64,000 nt of DNA from Sva-07 sp963710625 (GTDB taxonomy: Bacteria > Actinomycetota > Acidimicrobiia > Acidimicrobiales > Ilumatobacteraceae), in NCBI GenBank assembly GCA_963710625.1, contig CAVQBG010000022.1, forward strand, positions 1-64,000, given 5' to 3'. The notes beneath the pieces are model-generated. The model was not told where the DNA came from. It saw only the letters and a list, made by a program, of their open reading frames with translations, and ran no database searches. Every line of letters starts with the position of its first letter. The stretch's first letter is position 1. Positions 44,283 to 53,098 of this stretch are shown here, one piece after another. The translations under genes and the position numbers were made by a program.

Positions 44283-46427
44283 TCAGGTGGGCAGCTGGCG
44301 CTCGTCGACGACGTCGAGGCCGTCTGCATGGGCCGAGACGACTCCGTCGCGGACGGCGATCGAGGCGTAGCGTCCGCCGATCACGAGACGATCGCACGTG
44401 ATGTCGCGGACGAGCTGGCCTTGGGGGCGCACGAAGATCTTGTGGCCGGGGACGTCGGCGTGGAGGCCGAGATTGGCACGCAGGAGGAGCAACACCGATG
44501 CCGCAGCCCACGCCTGCGGTGAGCACGAGCCGGGGTAGGGAACCGGGACCGGCACCAGTCGTCGTGAGAGCCCTGCGAACAGCTCGGGGAGTCGACCACC
44601 GAAGTACATCGACGCGTCGAGCAGGCCGTCGGTGAGTCGGTCGACGACGTCCCACCGACCATAGCGGGCGGCCCCGGCGAGGCAGATCGCCGTGTCGTGC
44701 GGCCACACCGACCCGTTGTGGTAGCTGAGTGGGTCGTACGCCCCCATCGGGGTCGCCAGCGTACGGATGCCCCAACCGGTCCAGAGTTCGTCGCTGACCA
44801 CACCATCGAGATACCGATCGGCGAGATCGGGGTCGGCGATTCCCGCCCACAGCGCGTGCCCAGGGTTCGAGCCGAGCGAGTCGACCGCGCGGCCCGATCC
44901 GTCGAGGGCCTCGACGAACCATCCCCGATCATCCCAGAAGCGCTCGTTGAACAGCTCGCGCAGGTCATGGGCCTCGTGGTCGCATCGGTGGGCGGCGTCG
45001 TCGCGATTCACGTTCCGATAGATCTCGGCGGCACCTCGCAGGGCGGCGTAGGTGTATCCCTGCACCTCGACGAGCGCGATCGGTGCCTGCGGGAGTGACC
45101 CATCGGCGAAGTTGACGCCGTCCCACGAATCCTTCCAGCCCTGATTGGTGAGCCCGCGTTCATCGTGTGGCGCGTAGTCGACGAAGCCGTCTCCATCGCT
45201 GTCGCCGTCGTCACGGATCCAGCCGATCGCGGCGTCGACGGCAGGAAGCAGCCACGCACGGTCTGCCGTCGTGATGGCGCCCCAGCGCATGGCCTCGGCG
45301 GCCACCAGGACGTACAGCGGCGTGGCGTCCACCGTGCCGTAGTAGCGCGAGCGCTCGCTGAAGGGTCCCGCCCCACCGTGTGCTCGCAGTTCGTGCATGA
45401 TCTTGCCCGGCTGTTCGCCGGACCGTGGATCGACCTCCCGCCCCTGGAGTTCGGCCAACTCGTGGAGGACGCCGCGGGCGAGTTCCGGTGCGAACGGCAT
45501 CGCCATGTACGACGTCAGGAGGGCGTCGCGCCCGAACAACGTCATGTACCAGGGAGCGCCCGCCGCGACGACCGCCAGTTCTGGGTGGGCCGTGTCGAAG
45601 ATGCGCAGCGACGCCAGATCCTCGAGCGACTTGCGCACCCCGACGGCGAGTCGTGGGTCCGGCGAGACGATCGTCGGCACGCGCTCCTGCCAGGTCTCGT
45701 AACGGTCGTGGGACAGGTCATCGACGTCAGGGGTCGGTCCCTCCGCGGTCGTGTCGCCGTCGAGATCGCCGAGCGCCTCGTCGGTCGGGTCGCTCGTGAC
45801 GGCGTCGACGGTGATTCGCGCCATGTGACGACTGTGCGGGCCGATCTCGACGTGCCAGGACCAACCGTGGTCGTCGACGTCGGACGCCACGGGTTCCAGG
45901 CCGAGCAGCGTGCGTTGCCCGATCTCGGGATCGGGGTGGTCGATGCAGACGCCGTCGTCGGTCGGCGTGATCGTGCCGTGGATGGTGCTCGGCCGCCCCG
46001 ACTTCACGTCGAACAGGTGGCTGAAATCGGCTCCTGCGTCGACCGTCAACGTGAGCTCGTACGGCTCTCGTCCCGAGTTGTGGACTTCGATCACTTCACG
46101 CATGCCGTGCCCGACCGACCGTCGCCTGATGACGAGCACCGGGAGCGGACGGCCGCCGGGTTCGTGGACGCGTGCGACGAACACCGCACTGAACGGTGTG
46201 GGGGTCGTGGCCGCGAGCGGGCGAAGTTCCAGGTCCGCGAGGCGCAGCAACCAGACGTCGAGATACCGGCGGTCGTCGTGGATCAGACCGTGTACGGCTC
46301 CGCGGGTCATGTCGCCGCTGGTGTCGCAGATCGCGAAGTCGCGGCCGGAGACCAGCGTGATCGCCCCGGTGCCGACCGCCGGCACGGTCCAGTCGTCGGC
46401 GTTCATCGGCTCGGTCATGGGGCTCAC
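44283..46427 (-). CDS. amylo-alpha-1,6-glucosidase family glycogen debranching protein
   Basis: 714 residues from GTG 46427, overlapping the upstream glycosyltransferase stop (GTGA). The N-terminal beta domain (SGRDFAICDTSGDMTRGAVH, HDDRRYLDVWLLRL) is of the GDE_N_bis type; the catalytic six-hairpin domain shows GKIMHELRAHG, DATPLYVLVAAEAMRWG, NQGWKDSWDG, and NGSVWPHDTAICLAG. These enzymes hydrolyse alpha-1,6 branches or related glucosides. With two glycogen synthases and glgC in the same window, glycogen or trehalose/maltodextrin turnover is likely. Cytosolic; no signal peptide. Confidence 0.9.
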   Translation of the reverse strand: MSPMTEPMNADDWTVPAVGTGAITLVSGRDFAICDTSGDMTRGAVHGLIHDDRRYLDVWLLRLADLELRPLAATTPTPFSAVFVARVHEPGGRPLPVLVIRRRSVGHGMREVIEVHNSGREPYELTLTVDAGADFSHLFDVKSGRPSTIHGTITPTDDGVCIDHPDPEIGQRTLLGLEPVASDVDDHGWSWHVEIGPHSRHMARITVDAVTSDPTDEALGDLDGDTTAEGPTPDVDDLSHDRYETWQERVPTIVSPDPRLAVGVRKSLEDLASLRIFDTAHPELAVVAAGAPWYMTLFGRDALLTSYMAMPFAPELARGVLHELAELQGREVDPRSGEQPGKIMHELRAHGGAGPFSERSRYYGTVDATPLYVLVAAEAMRWGAITTADRAWLLPAVDAAIGWIRDDGDSDGDGFVDYAPHDERGLTNQGWKDSWDGVNFADGSLPQAPIALVEVQGYTYAALRGAAEIYRNVNRDDAAHRCDHEAHDLRELFNERFWDDRGWFVEALDGSGRAVDSLGSNPGHALWAGIADPDLADRYLDGVVSDELWTGWGIRTLATPMGAYDPLSYHNGSVWPHDTAICLAGAARYGRWDVVDRLTDGLLDASMYFGGRLPELFAGLSRRLVPVPVPYPGSCSPQAWAAASVLLLLRANLGLHADVPGHKIFVRPQGQLVRDITCDRLVIGGRYASIAVRDGVVSAHADGLDVVDERQLPT

Positions 46428-47536
46428 ACCAGGCTCAGCCGCTCGACCGGTTGGAGACGATCGTCGCCGGAACCGGCCAGCAGTTCCCGGTACGCAGCGA
46501 CGTGCCGTCGCACCATCCTGCCGACGCTGAATCGGCGGGCGACATCGGATCGGCAGTCGCGTCGATCGATCCGCTCGACGGACCGGACCGCGCGCACGAG
46601 GGCGTCGGTGTCGTCACAGAGGAATCCGGTCCGGCCGTGCACGACGATCTCCGGCGCGGCGCCTTGCGGCGTCGAGATCACGGGCGTGCCGGCGGCGAGT
46701 GCTTCGATCATCACCAGTCCGAACGGCTCGGGCCACTGGATCGGGCTCAGCAGGGCCGTCGCGCCGCCGATCAGCCGTTCCTTGGCGGCGCCGCCGACCT
46801 CACCGATGTACTCGATGCCGTCGGTGCACCGCGGCGCGACCACTTCCTCGTAGAACGCCAACTCGGCCGCTTCGCGCATCTTGGCGGCCACCAGGAGTCG
46901 GTGCCCGGTGGCTCGGGCGATCTCGATGGCCTGGACCACTCCCTTGGCTGGATTCATCCGACCGAGGAAGAGCAGGTACGGGCCGTGTTCGTCGCCGCGT
47001 CCCCCGCCCTCGGGGACCTCGTCGACGTCGATGCCGTGGTGGATCACATGGGCCACGTGGATGCCGAGTCCGGGTGCGACCGATGCCTGATTTCTCGAGA
47101 TCGCAATGATCGGGATCGCTCGGGGGAATCGGCTGAAGATGGTGGCCAGCTCGGGGTTGTCGAACGGGCCGTGGTTCGTGGTGATCACCGGAGCGGTCGC
47201 CGGTGCGACGAACGGGCCGACCAGGGTGTGGTCGTGGATCACGTCGCATCCTTCGTCGCCGAACCATTCGTAGCCTTCGAGCGTGTGTCGGAGCTCGATC
47301 GAGCTGGTTCCCATCGCCTCGGTTCGGGCGGTCGGGTATGTGAAGCCCCGCGGAACCGGACACGTCGAGTCGCCGGCGGTCCACAGACGCACGTCGTGCC
47401 CCGCTGTTCGGAGTCCACGAGCGAGTCGGCCGATCACGCTCTCGGTACCGCCGTACCCGACCGGAGGTACCGGCACCCAGGGCGGCGCGAGAATGCCGAT
47501 CCGCAACATCTCCCGCCCGAACACCGGTGACATCAT
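46424..47536 (-). CDS. GT4-family glycosyltransferase
   Basis: 370 residues from ATG 47536, chosen because AGAGGAG lies 7 bases upstream; the open frame extends further without support. The acceptor-domain GYGGTESVIGRLARGL and NHGPFDNPEL, and the donor E-x7-E box EPFGLVMIEALAAGTPVIS, place it in GT4. It resembles glycogen synthase-like and trehalose-synthase-like GT4 proteins, but the sugar is not identifiable. It is translationally coupled to the debranching enzyme, suggesting a joint role in alpha-glucan metabolism. Confidence 0.88.
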   Translation of the reverse strand: MMSPVFGREMLRIGILAPPWVPVPPVGYGGTESVIGRLARGLRTAGHDVRLWTAGDSTCPVPRGFTYPTARTEAMGTSSIELRHTLEGYEWFGDEGCDVIHDHTLVGPFVAPATAPVITTNHGPFDNPELATIFSRFPRAIPIIAISRNQASVAPGLGIHVAHVIHHGIDVDEVPEGGGRGDEHGPYLLFLGRMNPAKGVVQAIEIARATGHRLLVAAKMREAAELAFYEEVVAPRCTDGIEYIGEVGGAAKERLIGGATALLSPIQWPEPFGLVMIEALAAGTPVISTPQGAAPEIVVHGRTGFLCDDTDALVRAVRSVERIDRRDCRSDVARRFSVGRMVRRHVAAYRELLAGSGDDRLQPVERLSLV

Positions 47537-47651
47537 GGCGGACTCCTCTGAACCGTTGCTCGTCTCGTTCGAGACGTCGGTGGCGGCTCCGTGATCAATC
47601 CTACGCGATCGACCGGATCGACGGTCAGTGCCATTCGGCCCCGGGCGCGCC

Positions 47652-47684
47652 GACGCCCCGTCGGAACGAGTCCGACGGGGCGTC
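47652..47684 (-). terminator. hairpin terminator downstream of katG, distal
   Basis: GACGCCCCGTCGGA, 5-base loop ACGAG, and perfect complement (14 bp), about 45 bases beyond the katG stop. Confidence 0.7.
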
Positions 47685-47692
47685 TGTCGAGG

Positions 47693-47716
47693 CTGGCCGT
47701 CAGGAGCGACGGCCAG
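47693..47716 (-). terminator. hairpin terminator downstream of katG, proximal
   Basis: CTGGCCGTC, 6-base loop, GACGGCCAG (9 bp), 11 bases beyond the katG stop. The tandem pair separates katG from the GT4 gene downstream. Confidence 0.65.
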
Positions 47717-47726
47717 ACGGAGCGGG

Positions 47727-49880
47727 TCAGGCGAGATCGAAGCGATCGGCGTCCATGACCTTCGCGAACGCCGCTGCGAAGTCGCTGACGAACTTCGCCT
47801 CGGCGTCATCGGCGGCGTACACATCGGAGATCGCCCGCAGGATCGAGTTCGAGCCGAACACGAGGTCGTTGCGGGTGCCGGTCCACTTCACCTCGCCGCT
47901 GGCGCGGTCCTTGGCCTCGAAGACGTCTTCGGCGCCGCTCGCTGCGGACCACACCGTGTCCTGATCCATCAGGTTGACGAAGAAGTCGTTGGTCAGCGTG
48001 CCGACGCGATCGGTGAGCACACCGTGGCCGTCATTGCTCACGCCGAGGACTCGAAGGCCACCGACGAGCACGGTCATCTCCGGCGCCCCGAGGTCGAGCA
48101 GCTGAGCGCGGTCGACGAGGAGGTGCTCGGCGACGTGGCTGCTGCCCTTGCCCAGGAAGTTGCGGAAACCGTCGTTCTTCGGCTCGAGCCAGGCGAAGGA
48201 CTCGACATCGGTCTGCTCCTGGGAGGCGTCGCCGCGCCCGGTGCTCACCGACACGGTCACGTCATGACCGGCGGCCTTGGCAGCGGCCTCAACCGCCGCC
48301 GCGCCACCGAGCACGATGAGGTCGGCCATCGACACCGACACGCCGACGCTCGACTGGACTCCTTCGAGCACACCGAGCACACGACGCAGCTGGTCGGGCT
48401 TGTTGACGTCCCACTCGTTCTGTGGGGCGAGGCGGACACGGCCGCCGTTGGCCCCGCCACGCTTGTCGCTCTGACGGTAGGTGGACGCCGAGGCCCACGC
48501 CGTCTCGACGAGCTCGGTGACCGTGAGATCGGTCGCCATGATGGCGGCCTTGACGGCAGCGACGTCGGCATCACTCAGGGGGGTGCCCTGCGGGATCGGG
48601 TCCATCCACAGCAGTTCCTCGTCGGGAACCTCCGGGCCGAGGAACCGGACCTTCGGTCCCAGGTCGCGGTGGCACAGCTTGTACCACGCCTTGGCGAAGG
48701 CCTCGTCGAGCTGTTCGGGGTTGTCGCGGAACCGCTGCGAGATCGGACCGTAGATCGGGTCCATCTTCATTGCCATGTCGGCGGTGCTCATGACCGGCGC
48801 GTGGAACACATCGGGGCGCTGCGCGTCGGGAACGGTGCCGGCGAGTGCCGGGCAGGTCCACTGCTTGTGCCCTGCCGGGCTCTCGGTGAGCTCCCAGTCG
48901 TTGTCCATCAGCGTCTCGAGGTAGTTGTTGTCCCACTTCGTCGGCGTGGAGTTCCAGGCACCTTCGAAGCCGCTGGTGGTGGTGTGGATGCCCACGCCGG
49001 ACTCGAAGCTGTTCTTCCAGCCGAGGAGCTGCTGCTCCATCGGTGCGCCCTCGGGCTCCGGGCCCATGGCACTCTCGGGGCCGGCGCCATGCATCTTGCC
49101 GAAGGCGTGACCGCCGACGACGAGCGCCACGGTCTCTTCGTCGTTCATCGCCATGCGGCCGAACGTCTCGCGGATGTCGGCGCCGGAGGCGATCGGGTCA
49201 GGATTGCCGTTCGGGCCTTCGGGGTTCACGTAGATGAGGCCCATCTGGACTGCACCGAGCGGCTCCTGGAGCTGCCGGTTGCCGCTGTAGCGCTGATCGT
49301 CCAGCCAGACGTTCTCGGGGCCCCAGTAGATGTCCTCCTCGGGTGCCCAGACGTCTTCACGACCGCCGGCGAAGCCGTAGGTCTCGAAGCCCATCGACTC
49401 GAGGGCGACGTTGCCGGCGAGGATCATGAGGTCGGCCCAGGAGATCTTGCGGCCGTACTTCTGCTTGATGGGCTCGAGGAGCGCCCGCGCCTTGTCGAGG
49501 TTGCCGTTGTCGGGCCAGCTGTTGAGCGGGGCGAATCGCTGGGTGCCTGTGGCGGCGCCGCCGCGACCGTCGTGTGTCCGGTAGGTGCCGGCGGAGTGCC
49601 AGGCCATGCGAATGAAGAACGGGCCGTAGTGGCCGTAGTCCGCGGGCCACCAGTCCTTGGAATCGGTCATGAGCGCGGTGAGGTCGGCCTTCACGGCAGC
49701 GAGGTCGAGCGTGGCGAACTCCGCGGCGTAGTCGAAATCGTCTCCCATCGGGTCGGCCTTGGGCGACCCCTGATGGAGGATGTTCAGGTTCAGCTGGTTC
49801 GGCCACCAGTGCTGGTTGGCCTGGCTGCCACGTGCCGAGTGGTCGTGGGTCAGAACTGGGCACCTTGCTTCGTCGGTCAT
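47727..49880 (-). CDS. katG: catalase-peroxidase
   Basis: 717 residues from ATG 49880. The distal haem site RMAWHSAGTYR (Arg, Trp, His), the Tyr of GLIYVNPEGPNG that forms the Met-Tyr-Trp adduct, the proximal His in VALVVGGHAFGK, and the duplicated C-terminal peroxidase-like half are all intact, so the enzyme should decompose H2O2 and act as peroxidase. It lies 76 bases after a Fur-family gene, the furA-katG arrangement known from mycobacteria and Streptomyces. Two hairpins follow the stop. Confidence 0.97.
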   Translation of the reverse strand: MTDEARCPVLTHDHSARGSQANQHWWPNQLNLNILHQGSPKADPMGDDFDYAAEFATLDLAAVKADLTALMTDSKDWWPADYGHYGPFFIRMAWHSAGTYRTHDGRGGAATGTQRFAPLNSWPDNGNLDKARALLEPIKQKYGRKISWADLMILAGNVALESMGFETYGFAGGREDVWAPEEDIYWGPENVWLDDQRYSGNRQLQEPLGAVQMGLIYVNPEGPNGNPDPIASGADIRETFGRMAMNDEETVALVVGGHAFGKMHGAGPESAMGPEPEGAPMEQQLLGWKNSFESGVGIHTTTSGFEGAWNSTPTKWDNNYLETLMDNDWELTESPAGHKQWTCPALAGTVPDAQRPDVFHAPVMSTADMAMKMDPIYGPISQRFRDNPEQLDEAFAKAWYKLCHRDLGPKVRFLGPEVPDEELLWMDPIPQGTPLSDADVAAVKAAIMATDLTVTELVETAWASASTYRQSDKRGGANGGRVRLAPQNEWDVNKPDQLRRVLGVLEGVQSSVGVSVSMADLIVLGGAAAVEAAAKAAGHDVTVSVSTGRGDASQEQTDVESFAWLEPKNDGFRNFLGKGSSHVAEHLLVDRAQLLDLGAPEMTVLVGGLRVLGVSNDGHGVLTDRVGTLTNDFFVNLMDQDTVWSAASGAEDVFEAKDRASGEVKWTGTRNDLVFGSNSILRAISDVYAADDAEAKFVSDFAAAFAKVMDADRFDLA

Positions 49881-49956
49881 GTTGCTCTCTCGCTCCTGCG
49901 GGTTGGTTGATGTTGGGATGGTGGGATGGACAGGGTGTGGCGGCCGGGCTTCGAAC

Positions 49957-50433
49957 TCAGGCCCGACAATCGGGGCATCGGCCCCAGTAGACGACTTCGG
50001 CTTCGTCGATCTCGAAGCCACGGTCGTCGTCAGCGGTGAGACAGGGTGTTGACCCGACGGCGCAGTCGATGTCGAAGATGAGGCCGCAGCGTCGGCACAC
50101 CAGATGATGGTGGTTGTCGCCGACGCGGCCCTCGTAACGAGCAACCGAACCGGTGGGTTGTATCCGACGGATGAGGCCCTTGTCGGCGAAGACGCCGAGC
50201 GTGTCGTACACGGACTGTCGCGAGATGGAACCGATCTTCCCCCTCACGACCTCGGTCAGGGCTTCGGTGGTGGCGTGCGAATTCGCGTTGACGGCTTCCA
50301 TGACGGCGAGACGCTGCGCAGTGACCTGGAGTCCGCACGCCCGCAGTTGCTGCTCGATGCTGCGTTGCTCGATCGGACCTCGAGCGTGGGTTGCGTGCTC
50401 CAAGGCGTCCTTCACGGTGGACAAGTCAAGCAC
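49957..50433 (-). CDS. furA: Fur-family peroxide/iron-responsive repressor (FurA)
   Basis: 158 residues from GTG 50433; a GTG at 50415 is a credible alternative because a direct repeat that looks like an operator overlaps the longer start. The winged helix (LRACGLQVTAQRLAVMEAV, SRQSVYDTLGVFADKGLIRR), the metal site HHHLVCRRCG, and the second CxxC in WGRCPDCRA are all typical of Fur/PerR. Next to katG it is predicted to repress the furA-katG operon and release it on peroxide oxidation. The second CxxC suggests a structural zinc site. Confidence 0.9.
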   Translation of the reverse strand: MLDLSTVKDALEHATHARGPIEQRSIEQQLRACGLQVTAQRLAVMEAVNANSHATTEALTEVVRGKIGSISRQSVYDTLGVFADKGLIRRIQPTGSVARYEGRVGDNHHHLVCRRCGLIFDIDCAVGSTPCLTADDDRGFEIDEAEVVYWGRCPDCRA

Positions 50434-50453
50434 ATAGATTGGACCAAGTCAAG
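50419..50453 (-). promoter_or_regulatory. direct repeat in the furA promoter, candidate FurA site
   Basis: GGACAAGTCAAG (50419-50430) and GGACCAAGTCAAG (50441-50453) are two near-identical copies about 22 bases apart, one overlapping the furA start. On the minus strand each gives CTTGACTTG, whose TTGACT also resembles a -35. Autoregulation is inferred. Confidence 0.45.
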
Positions 50454-50611
50454 AATCGGGTCTGGTCGGAAATGAGACCGATCCGACTTCTACGGCCCCA
50501 GCTGGGTTCGCTCACGCTGAGCACCATCGACCGAACGGAGCCCTCTGCGCCATTTCGACCTCGGTGACCCGGCGGTCTCAAGACTGGTTCGTCCGAGGCC
50601 GATGCAAAATC

Positions 50612-51085
50612 ATGCGTCTGCCTCCACTCATGGCGATCGCATTCGAGCGGCGCGGTCGTAGGGCGACGGGCGTGGCAGTGGGACTGTTGCTCGTTGTCGC
50701 GTCCGGTTGTGGGCTCGACGAGGCTCGGAAGAATGCCGTCAGTCCGATTCTCGGTGACGGGATCTCTGACGAGATCGATGCGCTGGAGCTGGTCGATCCC
50801 CTGTTCCACGAGAAGCTGGACGACTGCGTCTCCAACGTTCAGCTCAAGGCCCTCGGCGGTGATCCTGAATGGCAGCAGGTGTGGCAGGACAGCGGTCAGG
50901 ACGTGTCGGTCTACCGCCAACGTTGTGAGCATCTGGCGAAGAACGAACCCGACGAGTTCAGGGCACTCCACCTCGAATGGGTGGCCTTCGAAGCGTCGAC
51001 GTCGACCGGTGTGAGTGAACCTGGGCTATTGCCGCCGACGGCCCCACCAGCGGTTTCAGCTCCCATGACGACGCCGCCCCGGTGA
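50612..51085 (+). CDS. small secreted lipoprotein of unknown function
   Basis: About 157 residues from ATG 50612 (an ATG at 50630 is also possible). A basic start, hydrophobic VAVGLLLVV and lipobox VASGC predict lipid anchoring. The mature part is helical with several acidic residues and two cysteines (DDCVSNVQ, YRQRCEHL), then a Thr/Pro/Val/Ala tail. No family is recognised. It is divergent to furA and convergent with rnpB. Confidence 0.6.
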   Translation: MRLPPLMAIAFERRGRRATGVAVGLLLVVASGCGLDEARKNAVSPILGDGISDEIDALELVDPLFHEKLDDCVSNVQLKALGGDPEWQQVWQDSGQDVSVYRQRCEHLAKNEPDEFRALHLEWVAFEASTSTGVSEPGLLPPTAPPAVSAPMTTPPR

Positions 51086-51143
51086 CCTCTGACCGGTCGG
51101 GCTGTCAACTCCAGGGGCGCATCACCCGTGGTGGATGGTGGTG

Positions 51144-51537
<394 letters not shown>

Positions 51538-51543
51538 AGGGGG

Positions 51544-51549
51544 AGTGTA
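51544..51549 (-). promoter_or_regulatory. -10 box of rnpB
   Basis: TACACT on the minus strand puts the transcription start about 7 bases further, at the first P1 base. CTGACG at 51569-51574 is a possible -35 with a 19-base spacer, overlapping the ferritin-like stop. Confidence 0.55.
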
Positions 51550-51570
51550 CGACCGTGTCGAGGGGGAGCG

Positions 51571-52401
51571 TCAGCAGCTGGGTTCGAGCTCGTTGTAGAC
51601 GAACGAGTTCTCGGCCGGCGTCTGGAGTGTGAACGACTCACGCGAGCCGTTCTCGTCGGCCGGTCCGACGATCAGCTCGGCCTGGCCGACCGAGCCGAAA
51701 CGGCTCGTGATCGAGTAGATGTTCGGCAACCCCTCCACATCGGTGGGGACGCCGTCGCCGAACACCTCAGGGCTGATGTAGCCATCGGGGCCGCGATCGA
51801 TCGCCACGATCGCCGCGGATTGGCGCGATTCCGCCGTTGCGGTCTCGAGGGCGAACGTCTTGGCGGCGGGGTCCGTCAACTCGACGGCGAAGACCTGATG
51901 TGTCGACGCAGCGAGGTTCTCGAGGGCGACGGCGAAACGCAGCAGGTCGCGTGCCGGGTCGTCGCTGATCTGGATCGCCTGGAGGACGGGCTCGATCAGG
52001 CGGTCGTCGAGCCAAGGGTTGGAGCACTCCCACGGAACACCGCCTTCCGCATCGGTCAGTGCGGCCAACTGATCGGCGCTCGCCTGATGGTTGTCGATCA
52101 GGCGCGAGACCAGTTCGTCCGACGAGGGCTCGACGATGCCGGAGTCGAGTGCCCGCTGGTAGACGCTCATCAGGGTGTACTCCAGCGAGGCCGCCGTGCG
52201 CAGGCGTACTGCGTCGTCGACGTTGTAGTCGGGTGGGTCGGTGACCGGCGGCGCGTAGCCGACTCGACCGGGCGAGGTGTCGCCTTCGCGGTCGTCGCCG
52301 CACGCTGCGACCAGCGCGGCCAGCGACACGGTGATACCACCGATCTTGAACGCCTGACGCCGGCTCACCCTGGACTCGGCTCGGGGTGGGAACGTGCTCA
52401 T
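51571..52401 (-). CDS. exported ferritin-like protein (lipoprotein)
   Basis: 276 residues from ATG 52401, overlapping the preceding gene (ATGA). SRRQAFKIGGITVSLAALVAAC combines a twin-arginine-like motif with a lipobox, so it is exported and lipid-anchored. The mature helices (TAASLEYTLMSVYQRALDSG, NHQASADQLAALTD, ENLAASTHQVFAVEL) contain spaced Glu and His residues like a ferritin-like four-helix bundle, with a C-terminal extension. Iron binding is inferred. Paired with the next gene of the same type. Confidence 0.75.
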   Translation of the reverse strand: MSTFPPRAESRVSRRQAFKIGGITVSLAALVAACGDDREGDTSPGRVGYAPPVTDPPDYNVDDAVRLRTAASLEYTLMSVYQRALDSGIVEPSSDELVSRLIDNHQASADQLAALTDAEGGVPWECSNPWLDDRLIEPVLQAIQISDDPARDLLRFAVALENLAASTHQVFAVELTDPAAKTFALETATAESRQSAAIVAIDRGPDGYISPEVFGDGVPTDVEGLPNIYSITSRFGSVGQAELIVGPADENGSRESFTLQTPAENSFVYNELEPSC

Positions 52402-53024
52402 GATGCGGCGCCCTCCGTGAGCGTGATGATCTCGGTCGGTGGATCGAACACCAGGTTCAGCTGATCCGACACGCCCGCCAGGTCCGCGAGGACCGTTGCC
52501 ATCCGACCGTTGATGACGACGATCGAGGCGACCACCGTCTGCGATTCGACGGCTTCGAACTCGGCGAAGAATTCGGTGTAGGTGGCGGCGAAGTCGTTCT
52601 CCAACTCCCATGCCGCCTGCGCGAACTGGGCGACGTCGGAGGTCGCGAACTCGTCCTTGAGCTCGTCGTAGAAGGCCTCGTTGTAGGTGTCGGCGGAGAT
52701 GCCGGTGATCGCGGCGAACTGGTCGGCGTATGCCTCGTGGTTGTCGCCGAACACCTGGGCGACCTCGAGCGCCGCGTCGGTCAGCCCGGCCTCGACCGCG
52801 TCGCGGTAGAGCAGCTTGGCCGCCAGCTCCAACTGCAGTGCCTGTTCGAGCACCGCCTTGTCGGGCTCGGTGGGGCTGTACGGGGCGGCAGAGGCCGGCC
52901 GGGCGACGGCGAGTGCGGCGGCGCTGGCGAGACCAGCGGCGCCCAACGCGCCGATGAGGCTTCGCCGCGATGTTGCGGGCTCAGCGGATACGAGGTCCAC
53001 GGGGGAGTGTCCTTTCGAGGTCAT
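52398..53024 (-). CDS. Tat-exported ferritin-like protein
   Basis: 208 residues from ATG 53024 (GGAAGG upstream; TAGAAT at 53063-53068 is a likely -10). TSRRSLIGALGAAGLASAAALA is a twin-arginine signal with an ARPASA cleavage site. The helices ALQLELAAKLLYRDAVEAG, NHEAYADQFAAITG and ELENDFAATYTEFFAEF carry the Glu/His pattern of ferritin-like (DUF4439/Ferritin_2) proteins. Folded export through Tat is consistent with metal loading in the cytosol. Operon with the preceding lipoprotein-type paralogue. Confidence 0.78.
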   Translation of the reverse strand: MTSKGHSPVDLVSAEPATSRRSLIGALGAAGLASAAALAVARPASAAPYSPTEPDKAVLEQALQLELAAKLLYRDAVEAGLTDAALEVAQVFGDNHEAYADQFAAITGISADTYNEAFYDELKDEFATSDVAQFAQAAWELENDFAATYTEFFAEFEAVESQTVVASIVVINGRMATVLADLAGVSDQLNLVFDPPTEIITLTEGAAS

Positions 53025-53098
53025 GCGTGCTACAGCCTTCCCGCTGGGAGGGCATCCGAGCAATTCTAGGGTTCGCGAGTCGTCCATCCGGTGATCGC

